Shown in pieces: positions 42,419 to 55,474 of a stretch of 64,000 nucleotides of DNA; positions within the stretch are counted from its first letter, which is position 1; the number at the start of each line of letters is the position of its first letter. The DNA is taken from the NCBI GenBank assembly GCA_949751835.1, contig CATKHK010000005.1:372001-436000 (forward strand), in the 5' to 3' direction. The notes under the pieces were generated by a model. It was not told where the DNA came from, did no database searches, and was given only the letters and a program-made list of their open reading frames with translations. A program made the position numbers and the translations under genes. This stretch comes from Blepharisma japonicum (Eukaryota > Ciliophora > Heterotrichea > Heterotrichida > Blepharismidae).

Positions 42419-45400
42419 TTAATAATTTCTCTTCGTTTTCTTCGGCTTGAATCCTCTAGACTCTTTAAGGTTTTCATATGCATTGTCTTTTGGCATTAGT
42501 TTTTCAACTTCATTGATGTTTTTCAGCATTTCTGCAGCTGTAATTAGAGGTGGGTTATCTTCAGTTAGCCTTGTGTTAAGTTTTTTAAATCCTGATCTCC
42601 CTTCTACTTCTCTTGATGTCCCAAATCTCTTCGTTGAATTTGGCAAATTTGCAATTTTATTCATGATATTTCTAGCTCTTATTTGCTTTCTACTTTTAAC
42701 TTCTTCTTTGACATCAAAATTTCAATCAGAGGGAATTCTTGAACCTTGTTTGAGCACTCCTAAGCTTTCGCCATTTATCGTTCAAAGTTTAGCCATATGA
42801 TCTAGGCCAGTTGAAAATACTCCAGTTGTAGTCAGCTCACTTATATACGATAAATGCTTAATTGCATCATTATGGGCTCTTCATTGAATTACTTGACGTA
42901 CATAATGGTCTTCTTTTAGAGGCTTTGCTACGAATTCAAGTTCATTTGAAGGCTGAGGGTCTTCAGATTCTAAACTGCTTTCTGATGATTTTCTTTGCAT
43001 AAAGGTAATTTTATGCGTTTTTTCTGTGTCTTGCATATCAAGATCAGCTAGTCGAGTGGGATTTCTGGATTTTAATTTTGGGGATTCTTTATGATAAGGA
43101 TTTATATTAAGCTCTGCCAGCAATTCTTTGACTTCTAATAGCCTTATTGTTCCTTTTTCATCACCCAACACTATTCTTAAAGAATTTTCGAAAAAATAAT
43201 GAGTTGCTGCCGTGATTGTCGCAGTTTTTTCTAATGTATGCATATTTCTCCACTTCACCAAGCATTGGAATCTTGGCAAATTTGGGCATGATATTCCTCA
43301 TATTGAAAGATTTCCTCCTTGGTCTGAAACGAGAATCATAGGATAGGGGTCTAAAGACAGCACTATTAAAATATCTGAGTGATGGCCTAATAAAACTGCT
43401 TCAAGTTTGCATGTTTCATAGTCCCATACTCGTATTTGACAATCTCTTGACCCAGAATATATCAAGTCAAGAGTACTTGAATAAGCTATACAGGTGATGT
43501 CATTTGAATGGGCATTTGCAATTGATCTAACTACACCTCGTCTTTTCTCTTTAAAGCCGCCTTTGAGATTATCGTTATGGATCATAATTTTCTTATCCCA
43601 GGAACACGTAATAAGCAATCTATCTCCAGAAACATAGACCATTCCTGTAACTTCTTCACTATGACTGCAAAATTCTTTAAGAATCACACCACTTAGGCTA
43701 TCAACCATCACAATTCTGCCTGAATGATCACCGACTATTACTTTTCGATCAGATTCATCAAGAATGAGCGAAGTTATATCATTGATAAAAATATCGCTAA
43801 TTAATTTTATAGGTCTCCCTGTGATGCAGTTTCAGACCTTTATCGAATGTTGCCCCGCTATAAAAATTTGTAGTTGTTGAGAGCTATATTTCGCACAAAA
43901 AATTGGAGAGTCATCAGAAATTTCAGGTATAAAAGGTTTTTCATAGTCAAAAACTTGCAGCTTTCTAGAGGCAGCGATTAGCCTTCTATGTTTAGGGATG
44001 GATTTTATAGCTTTAAGCTTTAATACATTGACGTAAAATGTTTGGATTAAAGAATAATCTTTAATATTTCATAACTTAATTACGCCTTTGGAATCTGCTG
44101 TAACAATCGTAGGGTTTATTTCTGGGCACTCTACACCAGTTAATGATGATTCATGTCCTTTTAAGTGGCAAATAGGTTCTGATACATAAGGATTTCACAC
44201 TAATGCATCAAACTCAAAACCACAGGAAATTAATAAATTGTAAGCGTAAGAATAAGCTAAATACCTAATAGCTTTGATGTGACCCTGCAAGATTTTTCTT
44301 GGTTTGGTGTTGCTTTCCCACCTTATGTCCCAGATTCTAATTTTTTTGTCAGCACAGGCTGCAGCTATTTGCTGCATAGCAGTAAGCTCAACAATATGAA
44401 AAATGCATTCGTCGCCATCTTTTCAAGGCATGCCCTTAGCAATAACATCAAAATAAGGGATTTCTTCAGATTTTATGTCAGGGTTGAGAATTTCATCGAC
44501 ATTTCAGCCGTAAATGGCCCCTTCCATTCCAGCCGAAAATAAAGTTTGATGCTCATGGCTTCAGAACATGGTATGTTGGGAGTCTGGGACCATTATTCTT
44601 CTTAATAAATTATGTGAATCTGCATGAAAAAACAGCATTGACTTATCTGAAGAAGTCAATATAATGACATGAAATTCTTGTATGTATTCCGATGCGAGCG
44701 CAATCCCAGTTTTCACCATCAAGGAATATTCACATCTCAAACTACCTGCGTTGTAAATTTTTAACGCCCTTAAATTTTGCTCCATAACCCCAATCTTATC
44801 AATAGAGGGAAAATAAAACAACTTATCAATATAGTTATCATGCCTAGATTCGTCAATAATTTGGCTAGGCCTATAGGTAAGGGTTCGGTCTTTACCCATT
44901 TCCATCATAATTTCTTGCTCGATTAAATAAGAAGACACCATATCAAATGAAACTTTGCCTGTATTGTGGACGTCAATTCTATAGAAGTTGTCAATTAATT
45001 GTGAAACTAAAATTTCGTCATCAATTTTGATTTGGTCAGCTATAACTTCCTTCATGACAACAACAAAATCTTCAATCCCCAAAGCCTGGTCTGGGAATTT
45101 ATCCATATCAAGCTTTAGCCTCATGAGTCTTCCTGAGTTCATAATATTGTTTAAGTCAACATTGTTGGCATCTGCCTGGATTTGTGATTCAATTGTTTCC
45201 TCTTCTTCGAAAGTTTCATCTTTGTATATGTTTTGGCGGATTTTTTTAGCAAAAACGCTTTTGGATAAAATTGCTGAAGGCTGTAATTGTTCTATGTGGG
45301 ATTGAGGCTGATCATATTCTTCATACTCGTCAGGATCGTCTTGTTGAGGGAAAATGGCGTTTCCTCCTCTTCCTTGAGGGGAAAAGGTGAATTGTTCAAT

Positions 45401-45493
45401 TATTTTGTTGAGAGTGTCGTTCATAGCAGGAGACCTCCCAGAACTGATAACGGAGATATCATTGAGAGAAGGCATGTCATAGCGTTTATCCAT
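42419..45493 (-). CDS. EF-hand and WD40-repeat protein (WDR49/WDR64-like)
   Basis: A 1024-residue protein, contiguous when ten or more TGA codons are read as Trp, mostly at WD-repeat tryptophans (IKLWNIKDYS, IKVWNCITG, AKLWTINGES). Residues 100-200 include an EF-hand-like segment (LIDNFYRIDVHNTGKVSFDMV). From about 215 a long run of WD40 repeats follows (AACADKKIRIWDIRW, LITCSWDKKIMIH, IYSGSRDCQIRVWDYET). The EF-hand plus double beta-propeller plan matches WDR49, WDR64 and EFCAB8, which are ciliary or flagellar proteins. The tail is basic (KKLNTRLTEDNPPL). UGA placement at conserved Trp sites is further proof of the code. Confidence 0.85.
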
Positions 45494-45806
45494 TTAAATT
45501 TATTTGCAATTCGTTATGAATTTTGCTCTTTTAATGAATTCCATCAGCCATTATGCCTGTGTGCAATTTATTGTATAATGAAAAAAACAATTCTATAAAT
45601 GCTTTAATTTCTTTTTTTATTTTCTGATTTTTACAACGTCAAAAGCAATGAAAATAATATGAATTAAGATTAATTTTTAAAGAAATTTTATAAATTTTAT
45701 CTCTTATTATAATTTTTAATTTTGTCAATCAGATTTACAACCCTTATTATCATTATGCTATCTTTAAAATTTTATAAATAGTTTATGATTTTCATTGAAG
45801 TTTATT
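45494..45806. other. Intergenic, AT-rich
   Basis: Divergent spacer. No coding frame, RNA gene or repeat was seen. Confidence 0.55.
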
Positions 45807-46217
45807 ATGATAAAAAGAGTAAAGAATAAAGAAAAAGGCCCATATAATTATGAAGAAAAGCAAGACGTAAGAATGGTAACAGCATTACTAATCATTAAAG
45901 CCTACAGTAGAGATCCTAGATTAACCAGCCTTGAAAGGGACTATGTATGATTTTGCAGAAAAACCATTTGGTCAAGCACAGCATTACCTTTATTAACAGG
46001 TCTGATTACTTTTGTGTTCATAGACTGGCTCCCCTTTATTTCTATCTGTCGTTTTTATATCCGCTGGCCCGTAAAACTAGGATCTCTTCTCACATTTTGA
46101 ACTCTAGGAACACACGAAGCAAACAAAAGAATTTTGGAGTTCCCATTATTAGAAACAGTGACAGCAAACGCTCTTCTTAAATATAAAGAATGGATAGATG
46201 TGACTCCAAAAGATTAA
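45807..46217 (+). CDS. Small membrane protein, hypothetical, 136 residues
   Basis: Visible only with TGA=Trp (45948 and 46098). The start is basic (MIKRVKNKEKGPYNYEEKQD). Two hydrophobic segments follow: about 52-72 (WSSTALPLLTGLITFVFIDW) and 75-98 (ISICRFYIRWPVKLGSLLTF). The C-terminus is helical and charged (LLETVTANALLKYKEWIDVT). The plan is similar to that of the gene at 31779-32312. The stop is only 14 bases before the start of the giant surface protein gene, so that gene's promoter must lie inside this one or the two are co-transcribed. Confidence 0.65.
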
Positions 46218-46231
46218 GTAATAGAGATATA

Positions 46232-49200
46232 ATGATTAAATTGACACTTATTTTGATATGTCTTTTAACTACATCGAAAGCAGCAACGATATCATCGGTT
46301 TCAGTGACTCCGTCAAATTGGGCTATCAGGGTGCAAGCGAATTATTATTTTGCGATAAAGATTGCTAATACGATACCTTCTGGAGGACAGATAAAGGCGA
46401 CTTTTCCATCTGTGTTTACACAGTTGCCAACAGGGGGAATTCAGTGCTCAATTACAGCAGTGACAGCGGCATCAAGTGTGCAATGTACCTTTTCAGGACA
46501 AAATTTGATAATAGCAGGCTGCTTTCCAACGACCGATACCACAATTACCTTTGATGTCTACGGAATTACAAATCCTAGCACCAGCCTGACATCAGACTCC
46601 TTTGCTATTTACACATATGGCTCTAATTCTAATTCGCTAGACCAAGTTACTTCAGGTCCTACTATCACTTTTTCAAGCATCAGCTTAATAAGTGCTCAAT
46701 TAGTTACAGGATCTCAGATTAGCGGAGAATTATCAAATTGGACCATTTTTCTTCAGACTAATTATGAGGTCCCTTCTGGTGGGCAAATTCAAGTCAAATT
46801 TCCTTATTGGAACCAAAATATAGCTACCTCGAATTTTAAAGCATTTTGTTCAGGAACTTTAACGTGTGTTGGGATCAATAGTAAGAGATAATTAGATTTT
46901 GATAGCTCCCCTCCTTGCTATTGTAGCAGTAATATACTTTATATTTCTGGAGCATCTAGTGCCAGTGGATTGATACAGATTCAAGCAAATAACATTTTAA
47001 ATCCCCCCAATACAGACACTATGACCGGATTTTCAGTTTCTACAGTCCAAGGAGGAGGGATAATTGAAACTATGGCAAGCATTAGTGTTTCAGTTACAGA
47101 GCCCAATGAGCTTACTATTAGTGATATTTCTGCGGATAACTCACAAGTTAATGCTATTACGAATTATCAAATCAGCTTAGAATGCAGCAACCCAATACCC
47201 AAAAACGCAAACTTATATATATTTTTCCCAAGGCTGGAGTTCACTTTAGGAAGTTCAGTTGGAACCACAATTTCGAGTTTTAGTGGACTGACAATATCAC
47301 CCACTTATTCCATATCAGATAATGAAATTACTATTACAGGAAGCTTTACCAGCTATCTTGACTCTCTTTATCCTATTGGTTTTCAAGTTTCAAACATAAA
47401 AAATCCTTCCACATGTACTCCTTCTTCTAATATTACAGCAACCATACAAACCAGTTCAGGCGGATCCATTTGCCAAAGCTCTACAGGTTTCAGTCTTCAG
47501 TCTACGCCAGGGTCAATTTCTAGTGCTTCTATAACTCCATTGGACACCACTATAAATTCAAACACAATTTATTCCTTCCAATTTACTCCAAATGATGGAA
47601 TCCCTATAAACGGCGCTATAAAAATTACAGCTCCCAGCCAAGTTACCTTTGTGAATAGGTCTAAAAGAAAATGCTATTATATTCAATCAGGACTCAGCTC
47701 AAATGCATTATGTGAAGTCACTGATTCTAAATATTTATACATAACTCAAGGTTTTATATCTGCTTATATATCAGGGGCTATTTCATTCAAGATAAATAAT
47801 ATAATAAACCCAAGCTTGGCAGTCGAAACCGACACTTTTCTTATAGAAACATATAGTAGTGAGAGTTTTAGCTATTTAATTGATACTGACCAAACAGTAA
47901 AAATAACCTCAACATCAGCTATTTTATTGAGTGTAATAATTACTCCAAGCTCGATTATTACAGGGGATATTACTTCTTATACTTTTAGTATACAAACAAA
48001 TAGCCCAATACCTCAAGGAGGCCAAGTGAAAATTATTTTGCCTGCTGAAATTTCTATTACTGATACAACTAAATTTTGTAGCAATGGAATTGGCTTTAGC
48101 AATGGATTCAATTGTGCACTGACAACGTCATCAATTATTGTTCAGAATGGTTTCCAATCAGGCTCCTTTATGCCTGGGCAGCTTTCCTTTACTCTTGATG
48201 GAATTAAAAATCCAGTTACAACTCAGCCATCATCGACTTTTCAAGTGTTCACTATTTATGATAATACAGTTATAGATTCATTAACTTCAGGCATTATTAT
48301 TACTATGGAAATCCCTCACACAATGTCCGGATCGATAACTCCATCTAGCTATAAAGTTGGTGACACAACAAGTTATCAATTTGTTTTCCAGCCTTTTAAC
48401 CCCCTTCCAATATCTACTTCGATTCTTATATCTCCTCCTTCTAGCTGAAACTTCCCATCTACTATTAGTTGTACATCTTCTGGAAATAATATAGTCTCAA
48501 TTTCAAGTACACTTCAAGGATCTTCTCTTTTGCTATCACTTACCCTTTCTTCATCATCAGCAAGCCAACTTTCTTTTACTATATCATCTGTAATAAATCC
48601 ATCATCAACTACCCCTACAAATTCATTTTCAGTGACCACAAAATCCGGTATTTATCTAATTGATTCAATTTCTTCGGGTCTAACTTTGCAAATGACCATA
48701 GTTGGAGATTTAAAGCAAGTTGCCATCACTCCTAATGATTATGGGATTTCTATAATAACTGACTATTCCTTTCTATTTGTGACTACAAATATGGTCCCTT
48801 CAGGTGGATATTTAGAGCTGGTAATCCCTAAATCTATAACAACTACATCGTCGACCAAATGCAAATCAAATAATTACGTGTCATGCACTCTACAAGGAAC
48901 TAATACACTCCTAGTATATCTGTTCTCATCTACTTTTTATGCTGGACAAATAACTTTTACAATAGAATCTTTACAAAACTATAATCAAACTTCTACTTCA
49001 GACTCTTTTTTGCTTACCACAAAGACATCCACTGGGTATTCTATTGACAGTTATAATGGAAATCCAATTACTTTTATATGCAATTCTCCTTGTGAATCGT
49101 GTAGTATCTATCCAGCAACTTGCACTTCATGTACAAGTACGTCAAACTACCCTTATTATTGAAATGGAGCTTGCTATGAAACTTGCCAGACTGGATGAAT

Positions 49201-51220
49201 AGATCTTTCAAATACTAAAACTTGCACTAAATGCAGCTCAAATTGTAAAGCTTGCAGTGGAAGTGCAAGCAACTGCATATCATGTCCAGAAGGGAGTCCT
49301 TATTTAATAGAGGGGACATGTGCTTCTATTTGTCCAAGTGGATATTTAATTACCGATGACAATCAATGTTTAAAATGTGATACAAGCTGCTTATCATGTA
49401 CAGGAGAAACTACGAGCTGCAGCTCATGTCCTTCCCCCAAAAAATTATACTCAGGAACCTGCATTGACAGCTGTGAAGAAAACACAATGGTCGAAATTTC
49501 TAATGAATGCTTCAACTGCAATGTTAATTGTGCTCAATGCAGTCTTTCCCCTACAAACTGTACTAGCTGCCAAAATGGGCAAATTCTTTGAAATAACGCC
49601 TGTGTTTCTACATGTCCAACTGATATCGCTGTAACTGTGGATAGAATTTGCTTAAGCTGTGATAAATCCTGCAAATCCTGTGCAGGCGCTACTTCATCTT
49701 GTACATCTTGCAATGATGGATTTTATTTATATAATCAGCAGTGTTTGCAAAATTGTCCCAGCGGGTATACAAAAATAGCCACAGTTTGCGAGAAATGCTC
49801 AGCAAATTGCCAAGAATGCAGTGGGACAGTCGATAACTGTATTGAATGCGAAACAGGTAAATATTTATATGATGGAAATTGTGTGTCATATTGCCCATCA
49901 GCTGTTACTATAGTTGATGGAAACTCCTGCATTGACTGTAAGAGCTCTTGCAAAACCTGCAGTGGGAGTATTGATAGCTGTGTAACTTGCCCTTCTAATA
50001 AGTATTTTTATATGAATCAATGCTTATCTTCATGCCCTATTGGAACTTTACCTACAAGTGGAGAATGCAAAACATGCAGCTCTAACTGTAAAACCTGTGA
50101 AAATTCAAGCTCAAGCTGCACAGCTTGCGAAAACTCAAAATTTTTATACGGAGGCCAATGCCTTGAAGCATGCCCAGACCATTCAGCAAAAATAAATGAG
50201 ACTTGTGTAGACTGCGAACTTCCTTGCATAAGCTGCGAGAATTCTGTCACAAATTGCACCTTATGTGAGTATTCGTATTATTTATATGAGGGAAGCTGCT
50301 TATTGCAATGTCCTGAAGGCTATACCGCTTATAAAGGAAAATGTGTTACAGAGGTATTAAAGCCTGGAGAATGTGCAATTGGATGTGGGATTGATGAGTT
50401 GGGAAATAAGGTTTGCGACCCTGAATGCAATGTAAAGGCATGTGATTATGATAATGGATTATGCTTGGCCTCTCAATCAGATAGCAATGGTTCTAAAACA
50501 AACTATTCTTCAAGCTTTTACTTTGATAATGTGCCTTTTCCCACCACAATTGCAATTGCTTCTTCTATAGGAGTTGTAACTGCAGGGAAAATATTGACTG
50601 GAAGCTTTATAATGTCTTCAACTGTAGCTTTAGGAGGTATTATTGAATCCTGCAGCTGAGCTATAGTAGCCAAGAGCTTATGAACTACAAATTCTACACA
50701 CGGCAGAGAGTTGCTCGAGTCGAAAAATGAAAGTATTGAAATATCATTTTATTGGATCATTGGAGTTATCATTGTTCATATATTGCTGAATGCTGCGTTT
50801 TTGGCTTATTACTTCTTTAAATATTGCAGAAAAGATGATGAGCATTATAAGTGATTAAAAAGCCACTTTATTATGACCACTATAGTTGCAATTTTATCAC
50901 TTGTAGTATCATTTAAATTTATAAGATTTTTCTATACAAATATTCCAAAAATTGAATCAAGCCAAGCTATATTTACTACATACGCTACTTTATATATGCC
51001 TCTTGCAATATTCACTACAATCAGCTTTATTTTAACAAGTTTACCTATTTGTGGAGTTATGATATATAATTTATTCACGTTTTCGCCGGGAAATATAATA
51101 TTTTCCCAATCATTGGACAGCTTAGTAGTGACTGCGTTTATTGTATTTATTTCTTTTATTGAAATTGCTCTTATGGTTTTTGAAATTGGAAAAGAAAAAT
51201 CTGGGGTGATGAATCAATAA
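46232..51220 (+). CDS. Giant surface protein: Ig-like repeats, cysteine-rich repeats, LNR, multi-pass C-terminus
   Basis: About 1657 residues after removing intron 46881-46895. A signal peptide (MIKLTLILICLLTTSKA) supports ATG 46232 over an in-frame ATG at 46190. Residues 18-940 hold about seven or eight beta-rich repeats of some 120 residues, each with ITPS...YxF near the start and PxGGQIKxxxP. Residues 945-1370 are furin/GFR-type cysteine-rich repeats (CKTCSGSIDSCVTC, NCKTCENSSSSCTAC), about nine in number, each closing with a C-x-x-x-CP motif. Next is a Lin12/Notch-like repeat (ECAIGCGIDELGNKVCDPEC, then CDYDNGLC). About five or six transmembrane helices end the protein. It is probably a cell-surface or mating/adhesion protein of a ciliate-expanded family. 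The exact function is unknown. Confidence 0.85.
46881..46895 (+). other. 15-nt intron (phase 1)
   Basis: GTAAGAGATAATTAG in the giant surface protein gene. Retention gives TAA at intron bases 9-11. Removal joins the second Ig-like repeat. Confidence 0.9.
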
Positions 51221-51913
51221 TAATTATATGATATATTAATTTCCTAAAAAATTAAATTTAAAAGGCATTGATTTCTTGTAATTCATTGATATCAAATTAT
51301 AGCATTTTACTGATAGATGGTGCTTTTCTATAATGCAATATAGACTTAAATCATTATAAATTGCATTGTGGAACAAATTTCTAAGCTTTTATCCGATAAA
51401 ATCTTTTGATTTTTAATTTTGCAAGCTAAACTAATATCTTTTTTTGCTAGTACATAAGCTCGAAAAATAATACTATAGAACTCGAAATAAAAAGTGACTT
51501 GAGTAATAAAAAAATGGATATCATGAATTAGTGATAAAGACTATATCCATATGATTATGCATTTCATCGAAAAAGAAATACTTCATGAATTATTATAAAT
51601 AATATTTAACTAAAGTACCAATTTATCCTTATATTAAGAGAAAAATTTAAAGTTTTTCCAATCTCAAAAAAATGGATAAACTGAATTATAGATAATTTCT
51701 TTTATTTTATTCATAAAATTAAAAGGGTTTTAATATTTATTTTATTTAAGTTCCAGTGGAATGAAATTAAATTATATAACTTATGCATAAATATTGTTTC
51801 AATTAGCCAGAAAAGGAAGATTAAAAAGAATTTTATATTTTATATATAAAATATGTATTTTTTGATTTCTGCTAACAATTTTTATTACAGTTAAAGTTTT
51901 TAATTTAGAAAAT
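51221..51913. other. Intergenic, about 690 bases
   Basis: Convergent spacer, very AT-rich. A small imperfect inverted pair (ATGGATAT at 51512-51519 and ATATCCAT about 24 bases later) is the only structure noticed. No gene and no convincing transposon end was seen. Confidence 0.5.
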
Positions 51914-53536
51914 TTAGTTGCTTTGCTTTTCCCCATTTTCGTACCACTCTTGAACCTTTAATTTCTTCAATCCATTTGAATTATTTTTTTCTGTCCTCTG
52001 CATCAATCTTCGAACATATTTAACATCACTCGCCTTGAAGCATTCTTGTTCCAAATATCGTATAATTATTTGAAAACCTTTTAAAGCTCTCCGGTGGTCA
52101 ATCTTATCATTTTCGTCTTCTTCTGCTTCACTTATAACTTGCTCTATAATATCATCATCATTTAATAAGTCTCTGATGCTATTTGCATTATTTTCCTGTT
52201 CTAAATATTCTTGAAGCTCGCTTTCTTCCAGCCCTAAAGCCTTTTTGGCATCGATTTTAAGCTCATTTACCAGATTTTCATTATTTTCAGGTTTTATTGC
52301 CTCTGAATTTATGCCTAGCTTCCCTCAAGCAGACTTTATAGTAGCTTCAGGAATGCAATGCCAGCCCTTAGAAAGGTTAAGATTGCATTCATTTATGTCA
52401 TATAAAGACATAAACTGAACAATATTTTTTCTGTCCTTTTTGTTATCTTTGTGATATGTAAATAGCTGTTTAAGAAAATTTTCTTTATAATTTCGCTTGA
52501 AAGATGATATAATTGACTGGCTCATTGGCTGCAATAAAAGTGTGGTATCATTAGGAAAATACAGAATTGTTACGTTTTCATTTTCCTTTTCAGAAGTGAG
52601 TAATGTATGAACTTTAGAATTTTCTAAAAGCAGTAGGGCTTTGGCTGGTAGATTTATGGATTGTAGATGTGTTACTATTGCTGGAACAAATGTGTTTTTC
52701 AGCCAATTTTTAAATTTAAAATTAGTCATTTTCCCATTCATTTCATTGCTTTTTTTGTTTTCAGAAATAAATAAAGGCAGCCTATGTGTTCCAGCTGCGT
52801 TACAACAAAGTAAAACGCTAACCCTATTTTTCAATATCTTATAATCATTGTTTTCCTTTAAATTTTGTGCACATTTACTAGGCAGAATTTTTCAAAATAA
52901 GCTTGTCTCGTCACAATTATAAATTTGTTCTGTCGAATAATTTTCTTCTACTATGACTCTATTGAGTTCCTTGATAAAGCTTGGGATTTCTTTTATTGAT
53001 GCTGATAGTTGGTCTCCACAAGTATCGACATTTTTTATCCCGTATCTTGACTTAAACTCAGTAAGCCAGCCATATGAGCTGGAAAAACTACTTTGGTCTC
53101 CTGTAAGAGCTTCAATTTTATTTTGCAACTCTTTTGCTTTTTCCATCATAAGATTGTCAGAAATAGGTAGCCCAATGCTTCTCCATTGGTTAAGTCAGAT
53201 AAGAAGAGCTTTATCAAGATGAGGATTGCGATTTTTGGATCTTTTTTTTGGCTTTCAAGGAGCTTTTTGGTCAAAAGATTTGCATAAATAATTTTTAATT
53301 TTTTCTGCTTGTTTTATAATGTTGCACACTGAAGAATCACCAATCCCATAATCTTTTGCAAAGTCTTTTCTTTTAATTTTGGGTTTTGAATTACCGTTAC
53401 AGGGACGAACTTTTTCTTCGTTTTGTTCTATGGGAGGAGAAACTGTTTTATTTCTTTTATTGATAGGAAATTTATCGGAAGAAGGCTTTTCGACAACACA
53501 GAGAGGGTGGTGCTCAGAAGATTTTGATTTTTGCAT
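51914..53536 (-). CDS. Transposase-derived protein, pogo/Tigger (CENP-B/JRK) type, active site apparently lost
   Basis: A 540-residue protein in one frame with five TGA=Trp codons. Domains: an N-terminal psq-type helix-turn-helix (KPKIKRKDFAKDYGIGDSSV, then CNIIKQAEKI) near residue 50-85; a CENP-B/Tc5-type DNA-binding domain (ALLIWLNQWRSIGLPISDNL, then SSSYGWLTEFKSRYGI) near 110-175; and a DDE_1 catalytic domain. First Asp present: YNCDETSLFW. At the second position the usual LLLDN reads LLLENSKVH (Asp to Glu), and at the third QPMDQG reads QPMSQS (Asp to Ser). The frame is otherwise intact and long, so a domesticated DNA-binding protein is more likely than a live transposon. No terminal inverted repeats were found by eye. 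Confidence 0.85.
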
Positions 53537-54082
53537 TATATAAAAATTTTTGCCTTAATGCGATTTTCAAATTCTAAAGATCCCCCTTTAAATAAATAAG
53601 TTTAGAAATTGTACGTATGAGGGGTAATTGCTTTAAATTTTGATTTACTTAAAAGATTTAATAATATAGCAATAATAATAGCTCATATTTATGATTATTT
53701 AATAGCAGCATGCAAGTTAATAATCAAAACTTTGAGTAGAAATTTCTGTTATTTTATTTGCAATAATATGAGGAGAAAAGACATATATTCAACTCCACAT
53801 TCCAAATTGAAGAGGCTTAATGTAAAATTCATAGGATACCAAGTTTTAATATTTCTTTAATTGTAAGCTGTTTATAAAATTTTAACAAGAAAAGGTCATC
53901 CTTTTATATATGTGAGCAATTTTTTATTGTTTTCCATAAGTATCATAAATTAATTAATATAATTTTTTTATATTTTTATTAGATCTCTTCATAGTAAATT
54001 ATTACCATTTTAACTTTTTATAAAATATTTGCAACATGAGTATTAAATTTAAATTTAAATCTTTAACCACTAAAATAATTAA
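53537..54082. other. Intergenic, about 550 bases
   Basis: Divergent spacer between the transposase-derived gene and the first pepsin-like gene. AT-rich, no gene or repeat recognised. Confidence 0.55.
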
Positions 54083-55474
54083 ATGTTCTTAGTGAGCTTT
54101 ATCTTCGTTCTTATCGCTGGAGCTTCTGCTTACATTAAGATTCCACTTAAAAGCACCTCCCATAACTCTGGGCATTTGGCAATTGAAAACTTCTCAACAA
54201 ATTCGTCAATGCTTGACTGAGCCCCAACTGCATACCTGAAGAATTATATTAACATGCAATATTATGCCCAAATTTACACTGGCTCTCCTCCAAAGTTGTT
54301 TAATGTTCATATCAGCACAGCTTCTCCATGGCTATGGATACCTTCAACTGAGTGCCAATACTCATGTCATAAATGCTCCAATTATTTTGAGTGCAATCAT
54401 AGCTCTTCCTATGATTTACTCTCTCAAAACTACAAAATTCATTATGGGACTGGCTTTATCCAAGGAGATTTATCTAGTGAAAGTTTTTCTATTGGTGATA
54501 ATAAAGCATTATTCATTAAAAACCAGACATTTATTTTAGTAAATCAAGACGGTGGGTTTAATGATGCAATTTATGATGGGATTTTAGGATTAGAATACAA
54601 CTCACGCTGGCTTAAATATCCAACATTCCTTGATAATTTAAAGCATCAAGGACAAATTTCCAAAAAAATATTTTCAGTATTTTTGTCTGATAATGGATTT
54701 TTTGGAAATTTTAATGACGGCTCTGCAATTATTTTTGGTGGGTTTGATTTAGAAAGCTTTTCGCAAAATCAAGATGTTAAGTATGTAGATTTATTTCAGA
54801 ATAATGGAAGATGGGAAGTGTCGCTATCAGATTTAGTAATAAGAAATGAGCAAGTAACAAATAGACATTTTGAAGCACATTTTGGAATTGGAGTAGGGTT
54901 GATATATGCCCCACAAAATGAATTTAATAGCATATATAAAGGGCTTTCAAAGGCTGGAAAATGTGGGATTGAAAATAGCTTTGTTGTATGTGAATGCTCT
55001 GGGGATTATAAGGTCGAGGATTATCCTTCAATTAGCTTTTTACTTGGACCAACTCACAGATTTAGTTTAGAATCGCATAATTACTTTTATAAGTATGGAG
55101 CAAAGTGCTATTTACTTTTTGGAGTCAATTCAGTAGAGTATGGATGGATCATTGGAGATGTTTTTATGAGAAAGTATTATACAATTTTCGATGCAGATTA
55201 TGGCAGAATAGGGCTTTCTCTCGCTAAAACAAAAAAAATTACGAAAAGTACTGAATTTCTCAAAGCTAGTGAGTTAGATAAATCCTCAGTTCAGTCTGGC
55301 AATACTTTTGGGGAAATATTGAAAAATAGTTATTTTGCAATAGCAGATCTCAATGATATTATCAATATTTCTTACTATTTGACGAGCATTGGGCTGCTTT
55401 TTGGACTAGCTTATTACTTATATAATAAAAGAGACTGTCATGAAGAGGGATTTTATTATAAAATAAATTCATAA
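54083..55474 (+). CDS. Pepsin-like membrane protein lacking both catalytic aspartates (copy 1)
   Basis: 463 residues. Signal peptide MFLVSFIFVLIAGASA, one TGA=Trp near residue 47. The pepsin fold is clear: MQYYAQIYTGSPPKLFNVHI for the N-terminal strand; the flap YGTGFIQGDLSSESFSIGD; DGILGLEYNSR; a C-terminal lobe with VEYGWIIGDVFMRKYYTIFDAD, the usual IxGDVFxRxYYxVFD element. The active-site loops have changed: DTGS reads STAS (HISTASPWLWIPS), and the second DTGT is GIGV (HFGIGVGLIYAPQNEF). Neither catalytic Asp remains. A transmembrane helix near the C-terminus (YYLTSIGLLFGLAYYLYNK) anchors it. Probably a non-catalytic surface receptor or binding protein. Tandem with copy 2. Confidence 0.9.

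Noticed and set aside
46190-46231. In-frame ATG upstream of the giant surface protein
   Set aside because: It would place 14 polar residues before the signal peptide and overlaps the preceding gene; ATG 46232 starts the signal peptide directly.
49377-49634. Alternative open frame within the cysteine-rich region of the giant surface gene
   Set aside because: The main frame is continuous through this region with regular cysteine spacing; the other frame is a shadow.
51512-51551. Inverted pair ATGGATAT/ATATCCAT as a transposon end or hairpin terminator
   Set aside because: Too short and too AT-rich to separate from chance, and no partner was seen on the other side of the transposase-derived gene.
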